DNA of 32,270 nt, taken from positions 1-32,270 of IMG/VR virus record IMGVR_UViG_3300021389_000089. One strand, given 5' to 3'. The notes below the pieces were generated by a model, which was not told the DNA's origin, did not search any database, and worked only from the letters and a program-made list of their open reading frames with translations. Of this stretch, positions 24,162 to 30,234 are shown in pieces (positions within the stretch are counted from its first letter, which is position 1; the number at the start of each line of letters is the position of its first letter). Made by a program: the position numbers and the translations under genes. This DNA is from a virus.

Positions 24162-24213
24162 AGTTGGTTTTATATTACAAATCAAGTATAAAAAAAAGTA
24201 AGGATATAAACAA
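24162..24213 (-). promoter_or_regulatory. Promoter/leader element A (T8, TATACTTG, ACCAACT)
   Basis: Read on the minus strand: TTG (24213-24211), 20 bases, TATACTTG (24190-24183), then AACCAACT (24169-24162) three bases before ATG 24158. The T8 tract lies at 24190-24197. TTG-N20-TATACTTG fits the Bacteroidetes promoter form (TTG-N17-23-TAnnTTTG) apart from one base. The same T8 and ACCAACT parts recur at other gene starts (25991, 28293, 30235). The 24164-24225 gap holds no gene. Confidence 0.6.
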
Positions 24214-24225
24214 AAATATCAACAA

Positions 24226-24618
24226 TTATTCTGTGATTTTATTAGCTAAGTATATAGGAAGGAAGCCCACGGTCTTGACAATCCTGCGCCTATCGCTAAA
24301 ATGGGAGGTGGTGGGTAGCCCACCTTTATCCTCCCACTTCGGCTGGGCTATCTTGTTTAGATTGAATACGTATATTCCTTCCGGTGTGCTATTAATATAC
24401 ATAGGTGTGGTACCAAACTTCTCGCTGCGCTTTAATAGCGCATCGTACTTATCCTTTTCGATAAGCAGCTCATCGTAGTGGCGGTTACGGCATTTGAGTT
24501 CTATGTCCATATTGAACTTGAGTGAGTAGCAGTCGAACCGTGAATACTGGTCATCGCTTTTCTCAAGGTCTTGGACGTGAGTTGCCTTGATTATATTAAA
24601 TAGATCAAGCTCCCTCAT
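24226..24618 (-). CDS. Putative PD-(D/E)XK-type nuclease-like protein, 130 aa
   Basis: The stretch SRFDCYSLKFNMDIELKCRN (about 26-45) has the spaced Asp and ELK expected of a restriction-endonuclease-like core, followed by YDELLIEKDKYDALL and a beta-rich end (GTTPMYINSTPEGIYVFNLN). This looks like a short nuclease domain, but without structure prediction it stays tentative. It overlaps the previous gene by 14 bases and is the last gene of its unit. Confidence 0.6.
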   Translation of the reverse strand: MRELDLFNIIKATHVQDLEKSDDQYSRFDCYSLKFNMDIELKCRNRHYDELLIEKDKYDALLKRSEKFGTTPMYINSTPEGIYVFNLNKIAQPKWEDKGGLPTTSHFSDRRRIVKTVGFLPIYLANKITE

Positions 24619-25033
24619 ACGTATCGTAAACCCCTTTTAAGTCCTCTACAAAGCGTTTCCATTCCTTTGGCGAACAGCCGCAAGGAACTGCATACTTATG
24701 GCTAAAGACACGTGCGTGAATCCTTGCTAATGGTTCGGTATATTCCTCATCTATCTTGCGCCCATCGAACTGAGCAAAGAATTGCTTGAGCGTTTCGTGT
24801 TCTCCAGCCTCCAAACACTGCATACTTTTCTTGCGTGGGAAAAGCTTGTTGAGCTTTTCTTGCCTTGCATCGCAGCCGCAGTCGATACCGGTTGCTTCGC
24901 TAAACCAGTCGACTGCTTTCTTTATACCAGTTGCCTTAGTAATCTTCTCGATGTCATCACCAAGACCTTTACTTACCTTCTTTGTACTCTTTGTACTGGC
25001 CTTTGTGCTTTTTTTGGATCTTTTTCCTGACAT
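24605..25033 (-). CDS. Conserved Bacteroidetes-phage protein with CGC motifs, 142 aa
   Basis: A Lys/Ser/Thr-rich N-terminus (MSGKRSKKSTKASTKSTKKV) is followed by GLGDDIEKITKATGIKKAVD and ATGIDCGCDARQEKLNKLFP. A second CGC occurs in VPCGCSPKEWKRFVEDL. I recall such proteins as frequent in flavophages, always without function. The two CGC motifs may bind metal and the basic tail may bind nucleic acid; both are inference. It overlaps the sigma-like gene by 65 bases, the largest overlap in this part. Confidence 0.72.
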   Translation of the reverse strand: MSGKRSKKSTKASTKSTKKVSKGLGDDIEKITKATGIKKAVDWFSEATGIDCGCDARQEKLNKLFPRKKSMQCLEAGEHETLKQFFAQFDGRKIDEEYTEPLARIHARVFSHKYAVPCGCSPKEWKRFVEDLKGVYDTYEGA

Positions 25034-25481
25034 TCTTTATCGTATTAAATATCGAGCTACTGCTAATGCGACTGCCTTCGCTTAGCTCTCGTATAGTTTC
25101 ACCGTCTCCATAGTATATCTCGAAGATCTTTTGATCATACCAGTGTAGGTTATCAATCGTTTCGGATATATTCCCAAGAAGCTGTTCTAAGGTTTCCTTG
25201 TTTGTAGCCTCTTGCTCTGCTTGTATTTCGCTGGGTAGCTCCGAAAAGATGACCTTCTTTTTTCTTAGGTAATCGTAGTATAGGTTCCTCAAAGTAACGT
25301 AAACAAAGAAAGTGTTTACATCGTCATCACCGTATTTGATCTTTTCGTAAGTAGTTTTGTTGTAGAGGTGTACATACATATCTTGCACAAGGTCTCTTGC
25401 TGACTCTTGGTCAAGCCCAAAGGTCTGCGCCATACGCAGCCAATCCTCATCACGCTCGGCAAGTTTATCAAGAAGCTTCAT
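24969..25481 (-). CDS. Sigma-70-like transcription factor, 170 aa
   Basis: Residues about 27-75 resemble sigma region 2: ESARDLVQDMYVHLY, then VNTFFVYVTLRNLYYDYLRK, where the aromatic-rich helix would melt the -10 region. After a linker, residues about 115-158 form a region 4-like helix-turn-helix: YDQKIFEIYYGDGETIRELS, then ISSSSIFNTIKNVRKKI. The basic tail completes the pattern. It has the size of an ECF-type factor. A phage sigma could direct host RNA polymerase to the T8-type promoters found at five gene starts; this link is inferred. Other two-domain HTH proteins would be the alternative. Confidence 0.72.
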   Translation of the reverse strand: MKLLDKLAERDEDWLRMAQTFGLDQESARDLVQDMYVHLYNKTTYEKIKYGDDDVNTFFVYVTLRNLYYDYLRKKKVIFSELPSEIQAEQEATNKETLEQLLGNISETIDNLHWYDQKIFEIYYGDGETIRELSEGSRISSSSIFNTIKNVRKKIQKKHKGQYKEYKEGK

Positions 25482-25511
25482 TCATCTTACGGTTCATTCC
25501 TGGAATATAAG

Positions 25512-25787
25512 CTAAATTTGTGTTCGTTCTAAGACGTCTGCAAGTTTTTTTTCAAGGTCCTTGTTTTGTTTACGGAGCTGTTGTACGTCAATCTTCAGAT
25601 GTCCGTTCTCAATTTGCGCTTCAAGGATGCGAGTCTCAACCTTTTCTATGGAGGTCATACAAAAGCTTATCGATGTGTACATTGCCTCTAGTTGTAGTAC
25701 CGCAGTAAGGTTGTCTGAGTTGTCTTTTATCATCTCCCCAATGATAATCAACTGCTCCCGTAGAGCATAAGTAGCAAAACCATTCAT
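25512..25787 (-). CDS. Coiled-coil protein, 91 aa
   Basis: The protein is predicted all helical, with a C-terminal coiled coil (VETRILEAQIENGHLKIDVQ, then QLRKQNKDLEKKLADVLE). No family is recognised. The start overlaps the preceding stop (TAATG). It precedes the sigma-like gene by about 30 bases. Confidence 0.68.
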   Translation of the reverse strand: MNGFATYALREQLIIIGEMIKDNSDNLTAVLQLEAMYTSISFCMTSIEKVETRILEAQIENGHLKIDVQQLRKQNKDLEKKLADVLERTQI

Positions 25788-25990
25788 TACCCGTCATATT
25801 CATCGTGAACCTCATAGTTCTCAACGGTAAAATCTCCGTCAATAACTTCATATTCATAATCGCCACAGTGAATTACGTCGTGGACTACTTCGTCCATTGT
25901 AAGTGCTTGGTAAAGCGTTGCGTTTACTTTGCCCTTGAAGGTCAAAGTGCATTCTACATAGATGTCTCCCTTTGCTAATGTATTTTTCAT
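25787..25990 (-). CDS. Small acidic hypothetical protein, 67 aa
   Basis: The acidic protein (MKNTLAKGDIYVECTLTFKG...) has a beta-rich N-terminal half (DIYVECTLTFKGKVNATLY) and a C-terminal half rich in Asp, Glu and Tyr. No function is recognised; DNA mimicry is conceivable but unsupported. It begins immediately after the ATAACCAACT leader, as the first gene of the sigma-containing unit. Confidence 0.68.
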   Translation of the reverse strand: MKNTLAKGDIYVECTLTFKGKVNATLYQALTMDEVVHDVIHCGDYEYEVIDGDFTVENYEVHDEYDG

Positions 25991-26020
25991 AGTTGGTTAT
26001 TTTATCAATGTTAAAAAAAA
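25991..26020 (-). promoter_or_regulatory. Promoter/leader element C (T8, TAACATTG, ATAACCAACT)
   Basis: On the minus strand T8 (26020-26013) is followed by TAACATTG (26013-26006) and then ATAACCAACT (26000-25991), which abuts ATG 25990. The T8 is inside the end of the preceding gene, overlapping its stop. I see no well-spaced -33 TTG, so this copy is weaker than those at 24162 and 29414. Confidence 0.45.
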
Positions 26021-26157
26021 TCAATGTATTTACCTAAAATTTCAGCCTCATCCCTTGTTAGCTGACCTCTTAGCTTTATTTGTATTAGTATTTCCAGCAA
26101 TGCCTTATAGTTATTCTTGTTGATTAGCATTAGCGCAGATCCTGCTTCAGAGCTCAT
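26011..26157 (-). CDS. Small hypothetical protein, 48 aa
   Basis: I choose ATG 26157 (MSSEAGSALMLINKNNYKAL), which overlaps the preceding 59-aa gene by 11 bases; the longer frame would need TTG. The protein is helical (LLEILIQIKLRGQLTRDEAE) and ends KYIDFF. Its last codons include the T8 tract of promoter element C. No function is recognised. Confidence 0.6.
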   Translation of the reverse strand: MSSEAGSALMLINKNNYKALLEILIQIKLRGQLTRDEAEILGKYIDFF

Positions 26158-26326
26158 TGGTGCGGTTGTATGTGCAGAACTGAACGGTGTAGCCGTCAAG
26201 GTTTTGCTCAATCATAAATAGGTGCCAGCTCCAGTTCTTGCTTGCAATCCGAAACAACGTTATGTTCCACCAATGTTCGTCAACGTGTTGCCAACCGAAC
26301 AGCTCAATGTCAAAATACTTATGCAT
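26147..26326 (-). CDS. Small Trp-rich hypothetical protein, 59 aa
   Basis: This ORF starts at ATG 26326 and overlaps the preceding 40-aa gene by eight bases. The protein (MHKYFDIELFGWQHVDEHWW...) is rich in aromatic residues and looks like a small beta sheet (WNITLFRIASKNWSWHLFMI). I see no family. The overlaps on both sides and the composition support it as coding. Confidence 0.65.
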   Translation of the reverse strand: MHKYFDIELFGWQHVDEHWWNITLFRIASKNWSWHLFMIEQNLDGYTVQFCTYNRTNEL

Positions 26327-26441
26327 CTTTCTCTATTTTTGTGATGGCTTGTTGCTTGAATATTTTTTCAGCCATCTTGTTACCAATTCGTTTCATAGCC
26401 CTCCGCTGTCTGCGGTTGGGCTTGTGGTCTTTCTTGCTCAT
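26319..26441 (-). CDS. Small basic protein, 40 aa
   Basis: This ORF starts at ATG 26441, sharing a base with the DnaA-like stop. The protein is very basic and helical (MSKKDHKPNRRQRRAMKRIG, then NKMAEKIFKQQAITKIEK), so it may bind nucleic acid; no family is recognised. Confidence 0.65.
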   Translation of the reverse strand: MSKKDHKPNRRQRRAMKRIGNKMAEKIFKQQAITKIEKDA

Positions 26442-26974
26442 TATAATAAGTTTTTTAATCTAAGACATTCCGCATTAAGCACCTCATTCCTTTCACATTG
26501 CTGTTTAAAGCCTTTTCGCAGTGTTTTGTTCTCATACCGAAGGGTTTCAAGCTCCGTGTTATATTTAGCCTGTAATCGCTTTATTTTGTTGTCATAGATT
26601 TCCGTATAGCTGGAAATCATATTTCTGTTTGGAATGCGAATCTTTTCTGTTTCAAGAATGTTTTGCACAATGTCATCGTGTAGCTCCGATGTCCTTGACA
26701 GCAATTCACTAAAGTAACGATAAGCGTCCGTATATCTTGGTTCTTTTAAAAGGTTCCAGGTGTGGTTCTTTCTTGCGTGTATTACTGTGGCGTGGTCTCT
26801 ATTGACCACACGCCCGATAGACTTCTGAGATAGCGTGGTGTTGTCCATACAAGCAACAAAGAAAGCGTGGCGGTATATTACGTTCAGCCTTTCACGTGTT
26901 GGCTTAATGTCATACTCAGCTACGGCATTATCCCATATATTCTGAATTGATATCTGATATTCTATTGCAATCAT
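26441..26974 (-). CDS. DnaA domain IV-like DNA-binding protein with coiled coil, 177 aa
   Basis: Residues 25-75 resemble the DNA-binding domain IV of DnaA: TRERLNVIYRHAFFVACMDN, then LSQKSIGRVVNRDHATVIHA, matching the DnaA signature in which a D-H-[AST]-T-V-x-H-A core reads the DnaA box. No AAA+ ATPase domain is present. The second half is a long coiled coil (IYDNKIKRLQAKYNTELETL). It could mark the phage origin, compete with host DnaA or bind host origins. Its ATG overlaps the HNH stop (ATGA), inside the replication genes. Confidence 0.78.
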   Translation of the reverse strand: MIAIEYQISIQNIWDNAVAEYDIKPTRERLNVIYRHAFFVACMDNTTLSQKSIGRVVNRDHATVIHARKNHTWNLLKEPRYTDAYRYFSELLSRTSELHDDIVQNILETEKIRIPNRNMISSYTEIYDNKIKRLQAKYNTELETLRYENKTLRKGFKQQCERNEVLNAECLRLKNLL

Positions 26975-27237
26975 AATAGTCTGTTATGTATGTTTTTTAG
27001 CCATTGTTTCTTACTAGGCACATCTCCATATTTTACGTGGCACGATCTGCAAACAGCCATTAGGTTCTCAATCTTGTCAGCACTTTTTGAGCCACCCATA
27101 CCTCGTGCCTCGATATGGTGTATATCCACAGCCTTTGAACTACATACCTCGCAGGGTATGAAGTCCTCAATGCCATAGTTGAAGTACTCCATATATATCT
27201 TTGTATGCTTTTTCACTTGATAGTAAAATTTCCGCAC
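26971..27237 (-). CDS. HNH endonuclease, 88 aa
   Basis: Two zinc-binding pairs, PCEVCSS (Cys29, Cys32) and CRSCH (Cys63, Cys66), frame the HNH core: AVDIHHIEARGMGGSKSADK with His40/41, then IENLMAVC with Asn58, and His67. The longest frame (ATG 27237) overlaps the methyltransferase gene by 71 bases. ATG 27192 (MEYFNYGIEDFIPCEVC) would give 73 aa with a smaller overlap, and I cannot decide. Small phage HNH enzymes often assist packaging or DNA cleavage; the overlap with a methyltransferase also suggests a restriction-like pairing. Confidence 0.85.
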   Translation of the reverse strand: MRKFYYQVKKHTKIYMEYFNYGIEDFIPCEVCSSKAVDIHHIEARGMGGSKSADKIENLMAVCRSCHVKYGDVPSKKQWLKNIHNRLL

Positions 27238-27826
27238 ATAATACTGGTGGTATTATGCTTCGTTGATAGTTTCCTTTTAGTCCTTGGGTTCCAGTTCTTG
27301 AGCCTCTTGGTGCTGCGACGTGGCAACGATCTCCGTTCTTGCACATCTTTCTCGGTTTCCATATTGCATTGTTTGTCCATATATCTGTTGGCTTCATTCT
27401 CGTATCTCCATATTGACAATACGTAACGGTTCTCCTTAAAGGGTAGTATTCCATAAAGGGCATTTTACGCAACATACCACGTGGGTTTTCAACGTAGTAA
27501 TACAAGTCGGGATTTAACTTTAAAAAGTATTCGATTATTTGCTCGAGCCGAGCCATCATCTTATCACTTTCTTTAGCAAAGTCTGAAGTCGCAACGCCAC
27601 CTTTTCTATGGTGGCTTATCGCAGCTATGGAATAACTTGTACAAGGTGGTGATGCCCATATTACATCTGGCACAAAAGGTACGTTAGATTCGTCAAAGTC
27701 TAAAACATCTACAACGTAATCAATTCCATCAAAGGCCTTAATGTCTGAAGAATATACCTCATACCCTAATACATTAGCAACTTTGCCTAGGCTTCTTGAA
27801 CCAGCAAAAAGCTCTAATACTTTCAT
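27167..27826 (-). CDS. DNA cytosine-C5 methyltransferase, short phage form, 219 aa
   Basis: Motif I (AdoMet binding) is LELFAGSRSLGKV (4-16), motif IV is WASPPCTSYS with the catalytic Cys62, and motif VI is YVENPRG with Glu113. TVTYCQYGDTRMKPTDIW (133-150) resembles motif VIII. NYQRSIIPPVLCAEIL near the end resembles motif X. At 219 aa it is much shorter than bacterial enzymes such as M.HhaI (327 aa) and has little room for a target-recognition domain, so the target may be very short. It is the likely source of 5-methylcytosine for the TET enzyme at 20007-20906. It overlaps the upstream gene by four bases (ATGA) and the HNH gene by up to 71. Confidence 0.87.
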   Translation of the reverse strand: MKVLELFAGSRSLGKVANVLGYEVYSSDIKAFDGIDYVVDVLDFDESNVPFVPDVIWASPPCTSYSIAAISHHRKGGVATSDFAKESDKMMARLEQIIEYFLKLNPDLYYYVENPRGMLRKMPFMEYYPLRRTVTYCQYGDTRMKPTDIWTNNAIWKPRKMCKNGDRCHVAAPRGSRTGTQGLKGNYQRSIIPPVLCAEILLSSEKAYKDIYGVLQLWH

Positions 27827-28284
27827 TCGACAAGTAATTTATCAGTTGAGGTTGCAACGTGATGCTTTGCGCCTATGTAATAATTCCAATAGGCTTGTAC
27901 AGAGCAGTCATCTTTGTACTCGTCTGGCATACATTGAGGTGGTTGAACAAAGGGTTTATTACGTCGTATCTCAGGAGGCAAATCCATTAACGCTTCTTCG
28001 CATTTAAGAATTGTTAGGTGAGTACGTCCATAGCGACGTTCGTACTCCTCGCCAAGCTCCATCATATGGTCGTAGACCCAGCAATAGTGAGAGGCATTGC
28101 TGCGAGTCCATACTGCGCTAGGGTGGTTTTTGTGTGTAGACTTGTAGGGAACGTCATCGTTGCCCAGTTCCCGGTGGGCTGTACATAATAGCTGTGCAGA
28201 TTCGAGTATCATCTTGACAACGTGCTTGTTGTACATAATACGAGCTGCTTTCCTAGGGCAGCGATCTAAGTAAAATATGTTCAT
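27823..28284 (-). CDS. Conserved phage protein of unknown function, 153 aa
   Basis: The N-terminus MNIFYLDRCPRKAARIMYNK, then HVVKMILESAQLLCTAHREL, is a pattern I recall from many tailed phages, annotated as hypothetical. HPSAVWTRSNASHYCWVYDH adds conserved His/Trp residues, which may be catalytic. The gene begins the unit that continues into the methyltransferase, overlapping it by four bases. A role in DNA metabolism is likely by context only. Confidence 0.8.
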   Translation of the reverse strand: MNIFYLDRCPRKAARIMYNKHVVKMILESAQLLCTAHRELGNDDVPYKSTHKNHPSAVWTRSNASHYCWVYDHMMELGEEYERRYGRTHLTILKCEEALMDLPPEIRRNKPFVQPPQCMPDEYKDDCSVQAYWNYYIGAKHHVATSTDKLLVE

Positions 28285-28292
28285 AATAGAAA

Positions 28293-28324
28293 AGTTGGTT
28301 ATATTTCATCTATAATAAAAAAAA
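28293..28324 (-). promoter_or_regulatory. Promoter/leader element B (T8 and ATAACCAACT)
   Basis: On the minus strand T8 (28324-28317) is followed by ATTATAGATG and then ATAACCAACT (28302-28293), eight bases before ATG 28284. The -7-like box is poor here, although TATTATAG follows the T tract. The repeated T8 and ACCAACT spacing (16 bases apart) is the reason to list it. Together with flanking sequence this fills the 28285-28332 gap. Confidence 0.45.
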
Positions 28325-28332
28325 GTATCGAC

Positions 28333-29253
28333 TTACAGTGTCAACTGCTCGTCTTTTCCTCGCAGATCCTTTATAAGGTCTATTCCTGCTATGCTAAACC
28401 CTACGTTCCCGGTAAGGCTTCTAAGCACAATAGGTTCCTGCATCGGAGTAGGCCGTCCTCCGGTTTCCATTTCCTTGACCTTGCGAACGTGTAGGTGCGA
28501 GTACATCCAATCCGTAGGGTGTTGGCTGTATCTATGTATCACCATAAAATCCGAAGCCCTATTAACCCACTTACCACCACCTTCAGAGTCCGCAGCCATA
28601 GGCGGTGAGGGGAAGCCTTCGTAAAGCTGTCCTTTCTTGTTGCTTGTTCTCAACGCTGTGGTAACAGCGTGGGTATTTAACCATATACTTACGTTGTTCT
28701 TGGAGCAGAACATACGCATCATACTTGCTGCAAGGTAATCATAGTCGTGGCCGGTAAGCCCTGATAGTGCATCCTTATCTTTTGCTAAGGAGTTATATGG
28801 ATCAATAAGAAAGCCTTGGTAGGGAGACTCATCGTGAATCTCTTGTGCCCTATCCAGCAAACTCTTATAGGTAAGCAGCTCACTAATATCCATAATCTGA
28901 AAGAATTGCTGAAGAAAGAGTAGGCTGGTTTCAAATTTAGCCATAGACATCTTTTCAAGCACTTCACCGTTGTAGTATTCCAGCAGCTTCTTCATAATGC
29001 TATACGGCTCATTCTCGCTGGAATATATGAGCCATTTAATACCGTGCTTAAGGCTCAATACAAGCATTAAGTATATGGTCAAGCTAGTCTTTCCGACATT
29101 AGCGTGGCCCAGTATTATGTTAAAGTTCTTTGGTTTGAAGCGCAGGAATTGGTCTATTGCTTCGTGGCCAAACTTGTAGCCTTCTTTGACACGTCCTTCT
29201 CGGACAGCTAGTAAATCTTCGTGTAGTTTGCTATAATCAATCGTATTCTTCAT
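28333..29253 (-). CDS. Replicative helicase/RecA-like ATPase (DnaB-like C-terminal domain), 306 aa
   Basis: I choose ATG 29253 (MKNTIDYSKLHEDLLAVREG); the longer frame uses TTG. Walker A is ILGHANVGKTS (Lys55). A DnaB-like acidic residue lies in YSSENEPY, Walker B is GFLIDPYNSLA near residue 150, and SIWLNTHAVTTAL (about 195-207) contains the sensor-like Asn-Thr-His. There is no N-terminal DnaG-binding domain, so it is the bare motor, as in several phage helicases. No phage polymerase or primase is visible, so it probably works with the host replisome. It overlaps the upstream coil protein by 17 bases. Confidence 0.82.
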   Translation of the reverse strand: MKNTIDYSKLHEDLLAVREGRVKEGYKFGHEAIDQFLRFKPKNFNIILGHANVGKTSLTIYLMLVLSLKHGIKWLIYSSENEPYSIMKKLLEYYNGEVLEKMSMAKFETSLLFLQQFFQIMDISELLTYKSLLDRAQEIHDESPYQGFLIDPYNSLAKDKDALSGLTGHDYDYLAASMMRMFCSKNNVSIWLNTHAVTTALRTSNKKGQLYEGFPSPPMAADSEGGGKWVNRASDFMVIHRYSQHPTDWMYSHLHVRKVKEMETGGRPTPMQEPIVLRSLTGNVGFSIAGIDLIKDLRGKDEQLTL

Positions 29254-29410
29254 CGTCGTTCCCAAGGTCTAGTCGTAGGAGCATCATTTCATACTGCTCC
29301 CTTAATTCACTATATTCTAATTGCAATCGGAAGTAATCACCTGCAAGTTCTTTGTAGGCCATATCTTTTCTCCAAAGCTGCTCTTTCAAAAAAATATCTA
29401 ATTCTTCCAT
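29237..29410 (-). CDS. Small coiled-coil protein, 57 aa
   Basis: ATG 29410 follows promoter element F by three bases; the longer frame starts inside the terminator and is rejected. The protein is a single charged helix (MEELDIFLKEQLWRKDMAYK, then LELYRLQLEYSELR-like heptads) with an acidic tail. It overlaps the helicase gene by 17 bases, so it might be a helicase partner or loader; no homology is recognised. Confidence 0.65.
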   Translation of the reverse strand: MEELDIFLKEQLWRKDMAYKELAGDYFRLQLEYSELREQYEMMLLRLDLGNDDEEYD

Positions 29411-29413
29411 AGT

Positions 29414-29443
29414 CAAGTATAAAAAAAAAGGCCGGGTTATCAA
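29414..29443 (-). promoter_or_regulatory. Promoter element F overlapping a terminator hairpin
   Basis: On the minus strand TTG (29443-29441), 19 bases, then TATACTTG (29421-29414), three bases before ATG 29410. The T9 tract (29429-29421) serves as the U-tract of the terminator at 29421-29450 and runs into the -7-like box. The spacing and TAnnYTTG box match Bacteroidetes promoters well. The ACCAACT leader seen at the other sites is absent here. Confidence 0.6.
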
Positions 29444-29450
29444 CCCGACC
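29421..29450 (-). terminator. Intrinsic terminator after the SSB-like gene
   Basis: On the minus strand GGTCGGGTT, loop GAT, AACCCGGCC, then T9. The stem has nine pairs, one a G-U wobble. It ends the SSB-like gene's transcript (stop at 29464) and overlaps the promoter of the next gene. Confidence 0.88.
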
Positions 29451-29463
29451 TCTTAGTTTTTTT

Positions 29464-29910
29464 TTAGAAGGGGAGGTCATCTGCTTCCTCCCTCACCGAA
29501 GCCGGAGCTGGTTCAGGTTCTTTAGCCTCTTGCTTTGGCTCGATATTTACCCAGTCATTAAAGATCTCCGCTACCTGCAAAACTTGATTGGCTTTTAGAC
29601 CCATACCGGCCACATACTCCACAGCAGCTTTTAGAGCTACCTGACGAACGATTAACTTGTCTTTGGAAGAACCCCCAGGCCTAGGTGCGTTATAGCTACC
29701 TGAACCTCCTGAGTAGTTTCCATTAGGATTTACACGCTTGAAGCGTGACTTCTCCACGTCATAGGTGTAGTTAAATTCTTCTCCAGTCTTGGGCTCCCAA
29801 GTCTTGGTTAATACTGAACCGCTTTGACCGTTGTCTAGCGATAGCTTGTAAATGTTGAAGTCGTTCCACTTCGTTTCGAACATTACGTCCTTGATAGTTG
29901 CTGTTTTCAT
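29464..29910 (-). CDS. Single-stranded DNA-binding-like protein, 148 aa
   Basis: The N-terminal ~60 residues are beta-rich (MKTATIKDVMFETKWNDFNI, then YKLSLDNGQSGSVLTKTW), compatible with an OB-like fold. A Gly/Ser/Asn-rich linker (62-82) and a helical part (VRQVALKAAVEYVAGMGLKA) follow, and the protein ends EEADDLPF. An acidic tail ending in D-[ED]-[LI]-P-F is the classic SSB C-terminus that recruits replication partners. Sequence-level OB motifs are weak, so the call rests mainly on the tail, layout and place next to the helicase gene. Confidence 0.72.
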   Translation of the reverse strand: MKTATIKDVMFETKWNDFNIYKLSLDNGQSGSVLTKTWEPKTGEEFNYTYDVEKSRFKRVNPNGNYSGGSGSYNAPRPGGSSKDKLIVRQVALKAAVEYVAGMGLKANQVLQVAEIFNDWVNIEPKQEAKEPEPAPASVREEADDLPF

Positions 29911-29920
29911 ATATATTTAA

Positions 29921-30052
29921 TTAAAGTTCAAAGTATTTAGACTCTACAAAATTAGCTTCTTCCTTGAAGCCTTGGTCAGTAAGAAGATGCCATACTGCTA
30001 ATGCATCTGTTTCACTAACCATAATATCTATTTGAGAAGGTGTTAGTATCAT
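29921..30052 (-). CDS. Small acidic hypothetical protein, 43 aa
   Basis: This ORF starts at ATG 30052 with a strong Shine-Dalgarno (aaaaggaggagttATG), which is unusual in this genome, and overlaps the previous TGA (ATGA). The protein (MILTPSQIDIMVSETDALAV...) is acidic and helical. It ends ten bases before the SSB-like start. No function is recognised. Confidence 0.65.
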   Translation of the reverse strand: MILTPSQIDIMVSETDALAVWHLLTDQGFKEEANFVESKYFEL

Positions 30053-30225
30053 AACTCCTCCTTTTTTAGATTCTTGATGTAGTGGTCAATGGAGTTCTGC
30101 ACAAACTCTGAGCTCCAGCTAGAGTTGACCTCAACGTGTTTGTAAATCCAGTTACGAGTGTGCATCAGCTCCTTTTCTAAGGCTTCAATACGAGCCTCAT
30201 AGAGATTAATTAGTTCTTCCTTCAT
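30049..30225 (-). CDS. Small helical hypothetical protein, 58 aa
   Basis: This ORF starts at ATG 30225 after promoter element D. The protein (MKEELINLYEARIEALEKEL...) has a heptad-like first half and a C-terminus ending YIKNLKKEEL, which encodes the Shine-Dalgarno of the next gene. No function is recognised. Confidence 0.65.
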   Translation of the reverse strand: MKEELINLYEARIEALEKELMHTRNWIYKHVEVNSSWSSEFVQNSIDHYIKNLKKEEL

Positions 30226-30234
30226 AGTACTTTT

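Noticed and set aside
24164-24225. Possible terminator after the nuclease-like gene
   Set aside because: AT-rich but without a GC stem before a T tract; the T8 there fits the promoter element instead.
26158-26211. TTG-started longer form of the 48-aa protein
   Set aside because: The extension is read in another frame of the well-supported 59-aa gene; ATG 26157 gives a short overlap typical for this genome.
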